A stretch of DNA of 9,331 bases, from NCBI GenBank assembly GCA_029946045.1, contig JAQSDS010000008.1:1-9331 (forward strand). Direction: 5' to 3'. Positions 1-7,298 of the stretch are shown here, in pieces; the first letter of the stretch is position 1, and every line of letters starts with the position of its first letter. The notes under the pieces are model-generated. The model saw only the letters and a program-made list of their open reading frames with translations, searched no databases and was not told the DNA's origin. The DNA is from Rhodoferax sp. (GTDB lineage Bacteria; Pseudomonadota; Gammaproteobacteria; Burkholderiales; Burkholderiaceae_C). The position numbers and the translations under genes were made by a program.

Positions 1-28
1 ACCATCTTCGCCCTCAGCGCCTGCCGCT

Positions 29-1345
29 TCAATATGCCGCGGCTAGACGCTTACCTTGTTCGCACTTGGTGACCAGCTCATCGCCGCTGATGGCGGGAGG
101 CTCGCCTGCGAGAACAAAGTACGAGATAGCACCAAGCGAGAAGAGGTCCAGCTTGATGGCATCTGGCCGGGGCGCGTTGCGTGCTTCGGGCGCGAGATAG
201 ATCTCTTGCGCCACACGGTCGGAGAGCATTTCGACATGGAGGGTGCCGGTCGTTTCGCCCTCGGCCTCTTGCAGCTGGCGCGTGGCGATTTGCCAATCGA
301 AGAGAGTGACATCGAACGAATTGGTGCCGACGGTTCTGACCATGATGGTCTGCGGTGACAGACCCCGGTGGTAGAGTCGATAGCGGTGCGCAGCATCCAG
401 TGCTTCGGCAATCGCGCGCACGAGCTTCAGTCGTTGCCAAAGGTCGAGGTGTTCGCCTTGCGCCCGGATGAAGTGGTCGAGCCGTTGAAGTCCTTCGTCG
501 TACTCGAAAATCAGGGCCGGCCCGTGTTCGCTGTCGATGAAGTCTGACGCGCGCAGGATGCCCGGATGACGTATGCCTTCGAGCAACTGAAACTCGCGGC
601 GCGCCGCGTCGGCCAGCATGGCGCGTTGCGCGGCATTGAGTGTGCGCTTGGCGGTGTAGAGACGGACTCGTCGCCGGAGGTTGGTCAGCGATACGTGCTT
701 GGCCAGCCAGTCCTGGTGAAAGTCGGTCTCAGCAAGAACCTGCTCGAGCTGATAGTCACCCACACGCCGGCTCTGCTGAGGCGGTCGAATGCCAACGGTT
801 TCCAGCGCCCGGTTGATCGACGTCGCCAGATCGCGGTCGATGGGCTGCGCGCTGGCGACCGGGGCTGTTTCGTCGAACAATTTGTGGGCGATGTCAGCCC
901 GCAGATGCACGTTTTCGCGCGCGGGACCGGTGAGCTTGCAACGTTGCGCAGGGTCCGACAAAAAGACCAGGGACTGGATGTAGGGTGTGCGACGCTTCTG
1001 GACAGTCAGTTGCTTGCGCAGCAGCGACGCGAGCTTCTTCGCCTTGCGGTTGGTGAGCAGCAAGGGGTTGTCGTCAAAGTACTCGCGTGTGCCGTCCCGC
1101 CAGATCCAAGTGTGTGAATCGCCGCTGACTTCGCCAGGTCGGCTCTTGATCTCGACAAGAAAGATGCTGTAGCGCGAGATGATCAGCAGATCAACTTCGT
1201 TGATGCTGCCGTCGTCGGCAATAAATTCAAAGTTGCTGTACGCGCGAAATGGTTCGCGGTTCGGCAGCGCGCGCTGGACGAAGTCGAGCGCATCCTGCTC
1301 CCACGGAAACTGAGACGGCGAAATCGTCTTCCAGCGCCCACTCAT
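29..1345 (-). CDS. NERD-domain protein kinase-like protein, probably truncated
   Basis: The 438-residue reading frame begins with a NERD nuclease-like domain at about residues 15-135. NERD is a PD-(D/E)xK-type fold; here NEVDLLII contains D52 and VEIKSRPGE contains E65 and K67. A protein-kinase-like domain follows from about residue 197. Its catalytic loop reads YHRGLSPQTI (H326, R327, G328), so the usual catalytic Asp of HRD is Gly. The DFG position is D350-W351-Q352, and an APE-like APEA lies at 385-388. The invariant beta-3 lysine is not obvious. NERD-plus-kinase proteins such as BREX PglW occur in defence systems and are usually much longer. This frame stops within the kinase C-lobe, shortly after the LFSLGAISYFVLAG helix. 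The start is set by a GGAGGT ribosome site 5 bases upstream. It lies 90 bp downstream of the WYL regulator on the same strand, so co-transcription is likely. Domain calls are fairly sure; the specific system is not identifiable here. Confidence 0.82.
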   Translation of the reverse strand: MSGRWKTISPSQFPWEQDALDFVQRALPNREPFRAYSNFEFIADDGSINEVDLLIISRYSIFLVEIKSRPGEVSGDSHTWIWRDGTREYFDDNPLLLTNRKAKKLASLLRKQLTVQKRRTPYIQSLVFLSDPAQRCKLTGPARENVHLRADIAHKLFDETAPVASAQPIDRDLATSINRALETVGIRPPQQSRRVGDYQLEQVLAETDFHQDWLAKHVSLTNLRRRVRLYTAKRTLNAAQRAMLADAARREFQLLEGIRHPGILRASDFIDSEHGPALIFEYDEGLQRLDHFIRAQGEHLDLWQRLKLVRAIAEALDAAHRYRLYHRGLSPQTIMVRTVGTNSFDVTLFDWQIATRQLQEAEGETTGTLHVEMLSDRVAQEIYLAPEARNAPRPDAIKLDLFSLGAISYFVLAGEPPAISGDELVTKCEQGKRLAAAY

Positions 1346-1350
1346 CGGCG

Positions 1351-1356
1351 ACCTCC
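1351..1356 (-). promoter_or_regulatory. Strong ribosome binding site of the NERD-kinase gene
   Basis: GGAGGT on the minus strand lies 5 bases before the ATG at 1345. It fixes the start of the NERD-kinase gene and contrasts with the weak sites in front of the WYL regulator and jetA. The 90-bp gap to the regulator (1346-1435) shows no clear hairpin-plus-T-run terminator on the minus strand, which fits read-through from the regulator gene. Confidence 0.7.
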
Positions 1357-1435
1357 GACTACGTTGGGGGCCCGAGCAAGGCGACCTGGATGTGTCGTGC
1401 CGGGCCTTCCTTTGTTGTTTTGTGGACGAGTCATA

Positions 1436-2350
1436 TCAATCGCAATCTTGTTCGGGCTCGACGGGCTCCGGGCTTTCATAGCCGGGAGCCAGCACGGCGC
1501 TTCGGACGCCATACAGCGCCAAGTGATTTCTGAGCCACAGCCTGTGCTCAGGGCCATTCAATTTGTGAGTCGGGGAGCAGTCCACGCTCCACTTGCGCAG
1601 GATGTAGCCGGCCATCGCAGCACGCAGCTTCATCTTCAACATGCCCCGTTCCATACCGTAGTCCATCTCGGAAATTTCGGGATGCGGCTGATCTGGATGC
1701 GGGATAAGATCCAATTCCAGTATCCGAGTCCACTGGATGTCCTGATCGCTGGCCTCGTGGGGCGCGACCGGCATCCCTTTGAGCACCACTGGCCGCCTGA
1801 TTCGGGTGATCACGAAGTCTCGGAACTCCTTAGACTTGCGGTCGAAGGCGCGGACATGCCAGCGCAGACCGTTGTCGATCAACGCAAACGGGACGACCTC
1901 GCGCTCTGATTGGCCGCTGGAGATCGAGTGGTAGCGGATCTTAAGCGGACTCTGCTGGTGAATCGCCCTAGTGACGCTGGCCAGGGTATCCAAGTCAGGA
2001 TGGGTGATCCGAGAGGGGATTTCGCTGGCCACCCAAGCCTTGAGCGGCACCGGCTCGCCGTCTCCAAACCCCTGAGATAGCCAGGCCAAGACGCGCTCGG
2101 CAGGGTAGTCGAACACTGCTCGAAAGTCTCCGCCAGTGACGTATGACTTCCCCTTGGGGTCGTAATCAATGTTGTTCGGGGCAAGCTCTTTGTAAAGAGC
2201 GAGGTCACGGGTTGCCGCTGCTGACTGGATGCCGAACCTTGAGACCAAGTCCTGGCGGCGAATTTCCCCAATGAAACGTACCCGCAGTTCAACATATGCA
2301 AGGCGGTCACGTTGGGGCTGGGTCAAGTCTGAAAGCTCTTCGTTAGGCAT
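1436..2350 (-). CDS. WYL-domain transcriptional regulator, BrxR/CapW type
   Basis: This 304-residue protein has the three-part layout of BrxR/CapW repressors. An N-terminal winged helix-turn-helix covers about residues 10-75, with the family-like stretches GEIRRQDLVSRFGI and ATRDLALYKELAPNNI. A WYL domain covers about 133-190, with IRYHSISSG (138-146), R150, P154, RWHVRAF (163-169), FRDF (176-179) and TRI (182-184). A C-terminal WCX-like domain covers about 205-290. Known BrxR and CapW proteins are homodimeric repressors that bind inverted repeats in promoters of phage-defence operons; the WYL domain is thought to sense a nucleic-acid or nucleotide ligand. The gene is transcribed away from jetA and is followed by the NERD-kinase gene. 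The likely operator at 2388-2418 overlaps its own promoter, which suggests autorepression. The ATG at 2350 is the only reasonable start; its ribosome site is weak (an AGG directly against the ATG). The family is quite certain; which neighbouring operon it controls is inference. Confidence 0.9.
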   Translation of the reverse strand: MPNEELSDLTQPQRDRLAYVELRVRFIGEIRRQDLVSRFGIQSAAATRDLALYKELAPNNIDYDPKGKSYVTGGDFRAVFDYPAERVLAWLSQGFGDGEPVPLKAWVASEIPSRITHPDLDTLASVTRAIHQQSPLKIRYHSISSGQSEREVVPFALIDNGLRWHVRAFDRKSKEFRDFVITRIRRPVVLKGMPVAPHEASDQDIQWTRILELDLIPHPDQPHPEISEMDYGMERGMLKMKLRAAMAGYILRKWSVDCSPTHKLNGPEHRLWLRNHLALYGVRSAVLAPGYESPEPVEPEQDCD

Positions 2351-2387
2351 CCTGGCTCGTCGTTTCGGGTGGTTAGTGGTTAATTGG

Positions 2388-2418
2388 TACTATTGCGGAT
2401 AGTATATGAGTTGTACTA
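2388..2418. promoter_or_regulatory. Candidate operator: inverted repeat plus third half-site
   Basis: TACTAT (2388-2393), a 5-base spacer, then ATAGTA (2399-2404) form a perfect 6-bp inverted repeat. A further TACTA at 2414-2418 is in inverted orientation to TAGTA at 2400-2404, giving three half-sites in 31 bp. The array lies in the divergent gap between the WYL regulator and jetA. BrxR/CapW-type repressors are known to bind such repeats, so this is the best candidate for the regulator's binding site. It covers the -10 and probable start site of the regulator and lies immediately upstream of the jetA -10. Confidence 0.55.
2401..2406 (-). promoter_or_regulatory. Candidate -10 element of the WYL regulator promoter
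   Basis: On the minus strand these bases read TATACT, five of six matches to TATAAT. No good -35 lies at the right distance; TTTCTG at 2424-2429 is the nearest candidate. The transcription start would fall near 2394, inside the inverted repeat at 2388-2404. That is the arrangement expected for an autorepressed gene. Confidence 0.4.
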
Positions 2419-2438
2419 GAGCACAGAAAAAATGTTTT

Positions 2439-2444
2439 TATAAT
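2439..2444 (+). promoter_or_regulatory. Candidate -10 element of the jetA operon promoter
   Basis: A perfect TATAAT lies in an AT-rich stretch upstream of the leader ORF and jetA. No convincing -35 is seen 16-18 bases upstream (the region reads CTAGAG), so the promoter may be weak or need an activator. The expected transcript start near 2451 would leave a leader of about 167 bases before jetA. The third operator half-site (2414-2418) would overlap the -35 position. Confidence 0.45.
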
Positions 2445-2517
2445 TTGCTAGTGGCGATCATTTTGATGATGATTTCGGATCACCGTAAGATGTTGCAGAT
2501 GTAGAGAGAAAGGATTG

Positions 2518-2616
2518 ATGAGAATGAATGCTGGTTTTTCGGGCGCATGCGTCAGGGTGAAGTCATTCGCCATCCAGAGGCTGTGCAACCAGCGGCTCAA
2601 GCGATTCTGGGTTTGA
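2518..2616 (+). CDS. Putative 32-residue leader peptide coupled to jetA
   Basis: A short ORF starts at ATG 2518, or at ATG 2524 as a 30-residue version, and ends with TGA at 2614-2616. That stop is one base before the jetA ATG (TGAGATG). An AAAGGA ribosome site at 2509-2514 lies 3 bases before the first ATG and 9 before the second, so the second ATG has the better spacing. jetA itself has no clear ribosome site, so jetA translation could depend on termination and re-initiation from this ORF. The predicted peptide is basic, with a C-terminal stretch rich in Arg, Lys and Gln (CNQRLKRFWV), and has no membrane segment. I recognise no family. It could also be a chance ORF in a leader; the geometry is the only support. 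Confidence 0.4.
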   Translation: MRMNAGFSGACVRVKSFAIQRLCNQRLKRFWV

Positions 2617-2617
2617 G

Positions 2618-3892
2618 ATGCCCAGCCCAAGGAGTCTCACCTACGCCTTGTACTCACACTGGGATGTGATTGAGCAGCTCGTGCTGCTTGGCCGTGAATT
2701 TCCTGCTTTCGAGCAAGACCAGGTCATTGCAGTAATTGGGGGTCTCGCTCTCCAAAAAGGACGCGAAGACTGCGAGGCGACACTTCGGCAGTTGGTTTCG
2801 TCTGACCTGCTGCAGTTAATGCCCCGTGGGACAGCATTGCAGGTCCATCCGATGGTCTTGGAGTTTGTTCGCGGCCTGACCCGAGAGCATGAACTTGGCC
2901 TATCTGCTGTTCTCAAGGCGAGAATTGAAGCAATCAAGAGCGCGTCAAGCAGGTTGACCGAGGGCTTGCAAACGAAAGATTCCGATCAACTGCGGCAAGC
3001 TGCAACGCAACTTTCAGAACTTTTTCGACAGATTAGTCAGCAGCTCGACCAAGACCGGCACGCTATTCTTGAACTGGCAGAGCGCGCGAAATCCAAAGAT
3101 GCCAACCTACCCATCAACCGTCGTTACAGCGAGGTGCTCACCGCTTACGATGACTATGTCGCTCCGATGGCGGAAATGATGGACAGCGGACCATCCGGAA
3201 CCTTCTATCGTCATCTGGAGTCCGCCGAACATGCGCTCGATAATGCTCTGGAAACGCTCACTATTCAAGGCTCCCTTTATACCCAGCGCATGGCAATGCG
3301 CCAAGTGGCCTTCCAGGCAAAAGAGTTGCGCCGCTTGGGCCGAGAGGTCCTGAAGCACTGCAGCGATACGCTGCTGCCCTTGCGTGAAGATATCCGACAG
3401 CACAACGTTTTGTCATCTGCCATCAGCACAATTCTCAGTCAGGTTCGCAAACGCGGACTGAGCGCGGCGTTGTCGGCTTCTGAATTGCCGTTATGGCGGC
3501 GCGACATGCCCCGCCGGGTTACCGTCGGCAATGAAGTGCTCGCCATCATGGTTGAGGCGCTCAGTTACCAGCCAGCTTCGCTGTCATTTCCTGGCGACGA
3601 AGAGCTCGACACAGTCAAAATCGCGCTGGACCTGATTGACGAAACTGCATTGCTGCAGGAGCTGACGCAGGCGCTGCCAGTGACCAACTTACTTGCTTGG
3701 CTCCATGAACGCTACCCACTTTTCACCGATGCGACGGTGTTGCGTCTCTATCACGGGCTGATTGAGCGCCGCGACTGGGTCGTTAAACCCGCTGACTCGA
3801 CAGATCGGCAGTCGCTCAATACGGTTCGTGTCACCCATTACCCGCATGCACTCAGCGCTGCGACAAACGACGGACAGGTCACTGTGTCATGA
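2618..3892 (+). CDS. jetA: Wadjet/MksF-type kleisin subunit JetA
   Basis: This 424-residue, largely helical protein heads the SMC-like operon. The first ~95 residues (SLTYALYSHWDVIEQLVLLG onward) look like the winged-helix dimerisation region of MukF/MksF kleisins. A long helical middle follows (about 95-290, including MRQVAFQAKELRRLGREVL). A C-terminal winged-helix-like region lies at about 330-400 (LLQELTQALPVTNLLAWLHERYPLF, then a GLIERRDWV stretch). In Wadjet and MksBEF complexes the kleisin bridges the two SMC heads and carries the JetB/MksE dimers. The ATG at 2618 is the first Met after an in-frame stop at 2558. No ribosome site is evident, but a small ORF ends one base upstream. The stop overlaps the jetB start (ATGA at 3889-3892). 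Assignment rests on order, size and family-like residues together, and is confident. Confidence 0.87.
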   Translation: MPSPRSLTYALYSHWDVIEQLVLLGREFPAFEQDQVIAVIGGLALQKGREDCEATLRQLVSSDLLQLMPRGTALQVHPMVLEFVRGLTREHELGLSAVLKARIEAIKSASSRLTEGLQTKDSDQLRQAATQLSELFRQISQQLDQDRHAILELAERAKSKDANLPINRRYSEVLTAYDDYVAPMAEMMDSGPSGTFYRHLESAEHALDNALETLTIQGSLYTQRMAMRQVAFQAKELRRLGREVLKHCSDTLLPLREDIRQHNVLSSAISTILSQVRKRGLSAALSASELPLWRRDMPRRVTVGNEVLAIMVEALSYQPASLSFPGDEELDTVKIALDLIDETALLQELTQALPVTNLLAWLHERYPLFTDATVLRLYHGLIERRDWVVKPADSTDRQSLNTVRVTHYPHALSAATNDGQVTVS

Positions 3893-4470
3893 ACACTATT
3901 ACCCCGCTCTACCTGCACAAACTACCGCAACTCAATGAGGTATTCGGCTTTTTGAACAGCGGAAAGCATTTGAACCGATTGGCCGATCATCGGCTTTGGG
4001 CTGAGCTTGAACGTGAACGGGATGCCTACGAGATGTTGTTTGGCGCGCTGGGATACACACTAAGGCTCGATGATCGTGGTTTCGCATGGTTCCATTTTGA
4101 CGAAGCAAGCAGCAACGTCTCAAAAACCACTCGCCAATTGGCGCTGCTGTTCATGCTGGCATTTGAGTTTCAGGCCGATGTTGGGCTGAACCTGGGCCGC
4201 TTCACTGACTGGCTGATTGACGACAAGCTGTTAAGTGCGCTGGTAGAAAAAAACCGTATGCTGCTTGAAGCAGAAGGTTTAGCCGACCAGGACCAACTTG
4301 AACAGTTACTGAAAGCTGCTAGCAACTATGGGTTCGCCGCGATTGAAGGCAACAGTTGGCGGCTGCTTCCAGCGGTGTTTCGCTACCTTGATCGGTTTGA
4401 AGAATTGGCCACTGCGCGCGAGCCGACCGCCAGCCTTCCCACATTATCTGAAGAGAGTGAGCCGGAATGA
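3889..4470 (+). CDS. jetB: Wadjet/MksE-type winged-helix subunit JetB
   Basis: This 193-residue protein has the features of MksE/JetB, the small winged-helix partner that binds the kleisin as a dimer. Characteristic stretches are GKHLNRLADHRLWAELE (about 27-43), a LFGALGYTLRLDDRGFAWFHF block (about 51-71), and a helical LALLFMLAFEFQAD segment. The C-terminal part (about 125-170) resembles a second winged helix ending in a short acidic tail. MukE/MksE/JetB proteins stabilise the kleisin-SMC complex and help contact DNA; they have no enzymatic activity of their own. Its ATG overlaps the jetA stop and its TGA overlaps the jetC ATG, so its translation is coupled at both ends. The length is usual for the family. 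Confidence 0.87.
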   Translation: MNTITPLYLHKLPQLNEVFGFLNSGKHLNRLADHRLWAELERERDAYEMLFGALGYTLRLDDRGFAWFHFDEASSNVSKTTRQLALLFMLAFEFQADVGLNLGRFTDWLIDDKLLSALVEKNRMLLEAEGLADQDQLEQLLKAASNYGFAAIEGNSWRLLPAVFRYLDRFEELATAREPTASLPTLSEESEPE

Positions 4471-7298
4471 TTCAATATGGATTTCAACGGTTGGCTCTAC
4501 TCAACAGTGCTGGCTACCGACGTGCCGAGCTGCCTTTGGATGCTGCAGTCTCGATGATTGCCCCCAATAACACCGGCAAGACCAGTCTGATCAATGCGTT
4601 GCAGTTCTTGCTCATCATCGATAAACGCCGGATGGACTTCGGCGCGCACGATGTGGATACCAGTCGACGCTTTTATTTTCCGCACAACAGCGCTTATATC
4701 CTTTTGGAGGTCGCACTTCCCACCACCGGCACAGTCGTATTGGGCTGTGTCGGGAAAGGTGTCAGCCATGACTATGAATATTTCGCATACAAGGGGCAGC
4801 TCCGCTTGGAGGACTATCGCCTTCAGGACGGTAAACAAGTCCAGCAGCCACAGTTGAAGGCACACATGTCGAGCTTGGGCAAGCTCGTTTTCAGTTACTC
4901 GTCTGGGGAGTTTGCTGCGGCGCTGTATGGCAGCCGCAGAAAGCTGCTGGAACAGGAGCCCGACTTCACCGTCTTCAAGCTGGAGCACGCCAGCCATGCC
5001 GATGCTTTTCAGCGTGTTCTCACCCGGACCTTGAGGCTGGACAAGTTGCGCTCCAGTGAGGTCAAGGATTACCTGCTGGCGATTTTTCGCAGGGACCTTC
5101 CCGATTCCAGCATTGACTTCAAGGCCGAATGGGATAAAGCCTTTTTCGAGGTCAATGCCGATCGCGCCCAATATCAGGCGACGGTGCGCCAGCAGGCCAT
5201 CATTGAAGCGATGGAGCGCCAGCAGGCCAAGCGGCTTGAACTGAGAGGCAAACTTTTACACCTGCGACCAGTGATTGATCAGCGGCTCGATCAGTGGGAA
5301 GCACACTTCAAGGCGCATGGCATCCTGCTGAGCGAAGCCATTGCCCATGTCGAACAGCAGCAGTCCACACTTCAGTTCGAGGACCGGGGTCTGAACGATC
5401 AAAAGGGTGAGGCTGACCGACAGCGCCACAAGTTATTCGATGCTCAGAAGCGTCACGATATTCTGGACAATGAATTCGCGTTGATTCCAATCCGGTCGTT
5501 ACTTGAAGAGGGACTGGTTGCCGAGCGCCAAGCCCTGGAGGGTCAAACCGCGCTGGTCCTGAACGCCAGCAGCCGGGGCGTCGAAGCCATCCGTAGAGAC
5601 ATGGAGTCAGCGGGACGCGAGCGCGATCAGTTGCAGCGCGAGTTGAGTACGCTCAGCAACAATCTGTATTTGCACTTGAAGACAGTTTTGCGGCCTGATC
5701 AACTCGCCGCGCTCAATCTGGTCTTAAGCCCGCAAGCCATGACCATGGCCGCACAGGACTTTTCGTCTGTCCCAGAGACGTTACGCCGCTGGGTGGAAAC
5801 AACAACCGGCACGGCAGGAACATTTTCTTTACCCGGCCTGACGCTTTCGACAGAAGGACTATCTCCACAACATACCCAGCGTTCTCATGAGGAAATTGCT
5901 CAGCGCATTGAAGAGCTCGTTCAGCAACTCGATGGCCTGACGCAGCAGATGGCCACTGCACGCGATCTGCATAGCGCACGCAACGAAAAAAACCGGCTCG
6001 ACAAATCTGTTCGTGATTTCGAGTCGCAGATTCAGCGCTTTGATGAACTGCAGGACCTCAAAGGCACACAGGCCGTGCGTACGGAGCAGATCGACGAATT
6101 GACCACGCAGCTGGCATCCCTTCAGACGCAGCTCGGTAACTCGGTACTGGCCGCCAAAAATCTGCGGGATACTGAGCGCGAGTTGCTGGCCAAACTGGAT
6201 AAGTTAGGCAGCGATCACGACCACATTACCCGGCTACGCGAATGCCGCCGTGACGATGCGCCTATGTTTAGTAGTCTGGCCAGTCTGCCACATCAGGCCT
6301 GGCTGGGTAGTTTGGATGTGAAGCTGGAGGATCTCGCTGAGGCATTGTCTTCGTACCACCGTGAGTGTGAGGATCTGCTCAGACTCGATCGTGAAATTGA
6401 AAGCAAGCTGGTTCAACTCCATGCCGGTGGTCTAACCAAATTTCAGTTCGTTGCAGGCAGTGAAGTCGAGATACAGCGAATCACGGAGTTTGCGGCACAC
6501 CTGTCACAGGAAGCCCAAGCGCTTGAGCGCAAAGCCCGCAGCGCAGTGGTCAACGTAACTGCGTGTCTGCGCGAACTCCGGGATGGGCTGGTCACTTTCA
6601 AGAGCAAGATGCGCGACTTCAATCGCTTGATCAGTCGCAGACAGCTATCCGATCTATCAGTTTTCAAGATTGAACCGGTCGATGAGCGCCAGATGGTGGA
6701 AGCGGTTGAACAGTTGATCAGCACCGCAGAACGGACCGAAAGCGGCGATACGTTTGAGCTCTTCAACCATGGCAGCGTCCTCGATGATGCCACCCTGAAT
6801 CGTGCAAAGAGCCTGCTGATTCATGAAGGTGAGGTTCGTGGTTGCCTGCGTGTGGAACATTTCTTTCGGCTCGAATTTGTCGTCGGCAAAGCCGGGCGTA
6901 AGGAGGAATCGTTTTCGGACATGGACAGTGCTGCGTCCAATGGCACTGTTCTCATGGCCAAGCTCGTCACAGGCTTGGCCTTGCTCCACCTCATGCAAGA
7001 CAAACGGTACAACGTCCAGGCGGTTTGTTACCTGGACGAAGCATCGTCCCTGGATCAGCGCAATCAACTCAGCTTGATCGAAACAGCTCAGGATTTTGGG
7101 TATGCCTTGATCTTCGCCTCGCCGACACCGCTGGTCACGGCACGTTATTGCGTACCCATCACGAGCCGCGATGGATACAACAACATCAGCCGCAAGAGCT
7201 GGCAAATTCTAGAGCCGTTAAATCAACCAGAATCCATCTCTCCCGGCCAGAAGGAAAACTCCTTCATGCCCAATGAAACTGAACCGGCAGACGCATGA
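4467..7298 (+). CDS. jetC: Wadjet/MksB-type SMC-like ATPase JetC
   Basis: This 943-residue SMC-like ATPase is the motor of the operon; characterised JetABC complexes extrude DNA loops and hand circular DNA to JetD. The N-terminal head carries a Walker A, APNNTGKTSL (32-41), with K38 and T39. Its first position is Ala rather than the usual Gly. A first coiled coil runs from about 235 to 400 and a compact hinge-like region from about 401 to 465 (Pro/Gly-rich, FSLPGLTLSTEGLS). A second coil runs from about 474 to 730. The C-terminal head holds the signature-like SNGT (824-827, in SAASNGTVLMAKLVTGLALL) and Walker B AVCYLDE with D857 and E858. A D-loop SSLD (860-863) and IFASPTP, where a His switch often sits, follow. 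The coils are much shorter than in MukB, as in MksB. Start and end overlap jetB and jetD by 4 bases. The ATP-binding motifs look functional. Confidence 0.93.
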   Translation: MIQYGFQRLALLNSAGYRRAELPLDAAVSMIAPNNTGKTSLINALQFLLIIDKRRMDFGAHDVDTSRRFYFPHNSAYILLEVALPTTGTVVLGCVGKGVSHDYEYFAYKGQLRLEDYRLQDGKQVQQPQLKAHMSSLGKLVFSYSSGEFAAALYGSRRKLLEQEPDFTVFKLEHASHADAFQRVLTRTLRLDKLRSSEVKDYLLAIFRRDLPDSSIDFKAEWDKAFFEVNADRAQYQATVRQQAIIEAMERQQAKRLELRGKLLHLRPVIDQRLDQWEAHFKAHGILLSEAIAHVEQQQSTLQFEDRGLNDQKGEADRQRHKLFDAQKRHDILDNEFALIPIRSLLEEGLVAERQALEGQTALVLNASSRGVEAIRRDMESAGRERDQLQRELSTLSNNLYLHLKTVLRPDQLAALNLVLSPQAMTMAAQDFSSVPETLRRWVETTTGTAGTFSLPGLTLSTEGLSPQHTQRSHEEIAQRIEELVQQLDGLTQQMATARDLHSARNEKNRLDKSVRDFESQIQRFDELQDLKGTQAVRTEQIDELTTQLASLQTQLGNSVLAAKNLRDTERELLAKLDKLGSDHDHITRLRECRRDDAPMFSSLASLPHQAWLGSLDVKLEDLAEALSSYHRECEDLLRLDREIESKLVQLHAGGLTKFQFVAGSEVEIQRITEFAAHLSQEAQALERKARSAVVNVTACLRELRDGLVTFKSKMRDFNRLISRRQLSDLSVFKIEPVDERQMVEAVEQLISTAERTESGDTFELFNHGSVLDDATLNRAKSLLIHEGEVRGCLRVEHFFRLEFVVGKAGRKEESFSDMDSAASNGTVLMAKLVTGLALLHLMQDKRYNVQAVCYLDEASSLDQRNQLSLIETAQDFGYALIFASPTPLVTARYCVPITSRDGYNNISRKSWQILEPLNQPESISPGQKENSFMPNETEPADA

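Noticed and set aside
566..1117. 183-codon plus-strand frame over the NERD-kinase gene
   Set aside because: The minus strand encodes recognisable NERD and kinase motifs across the same bases, and no ribosome site or domain supports the plus frame.
2448..2630. 60-codon minus-strand ORF across the jetA leader
   Set aside because: It overlaps the jetA start, has no family resemblance and no convincing ribosome site; the plus-strand leader ORF has better placed signals.
4497..5171. 224-codon open frame on the minus strand inside jetC
   Set aside because: It lies entirely antisense to conserved ATPase head sequence with functional motifs, has no family-like residues, and reflects the open antisense frame common in GC-rich genes.
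6657..7205. 182-codon minus-strand frame over the C-terminal head of jetC
   Set aside because: It is antisense to the signature and Walker B region, which are clearly coding on the plus strand; no recognisable domain.
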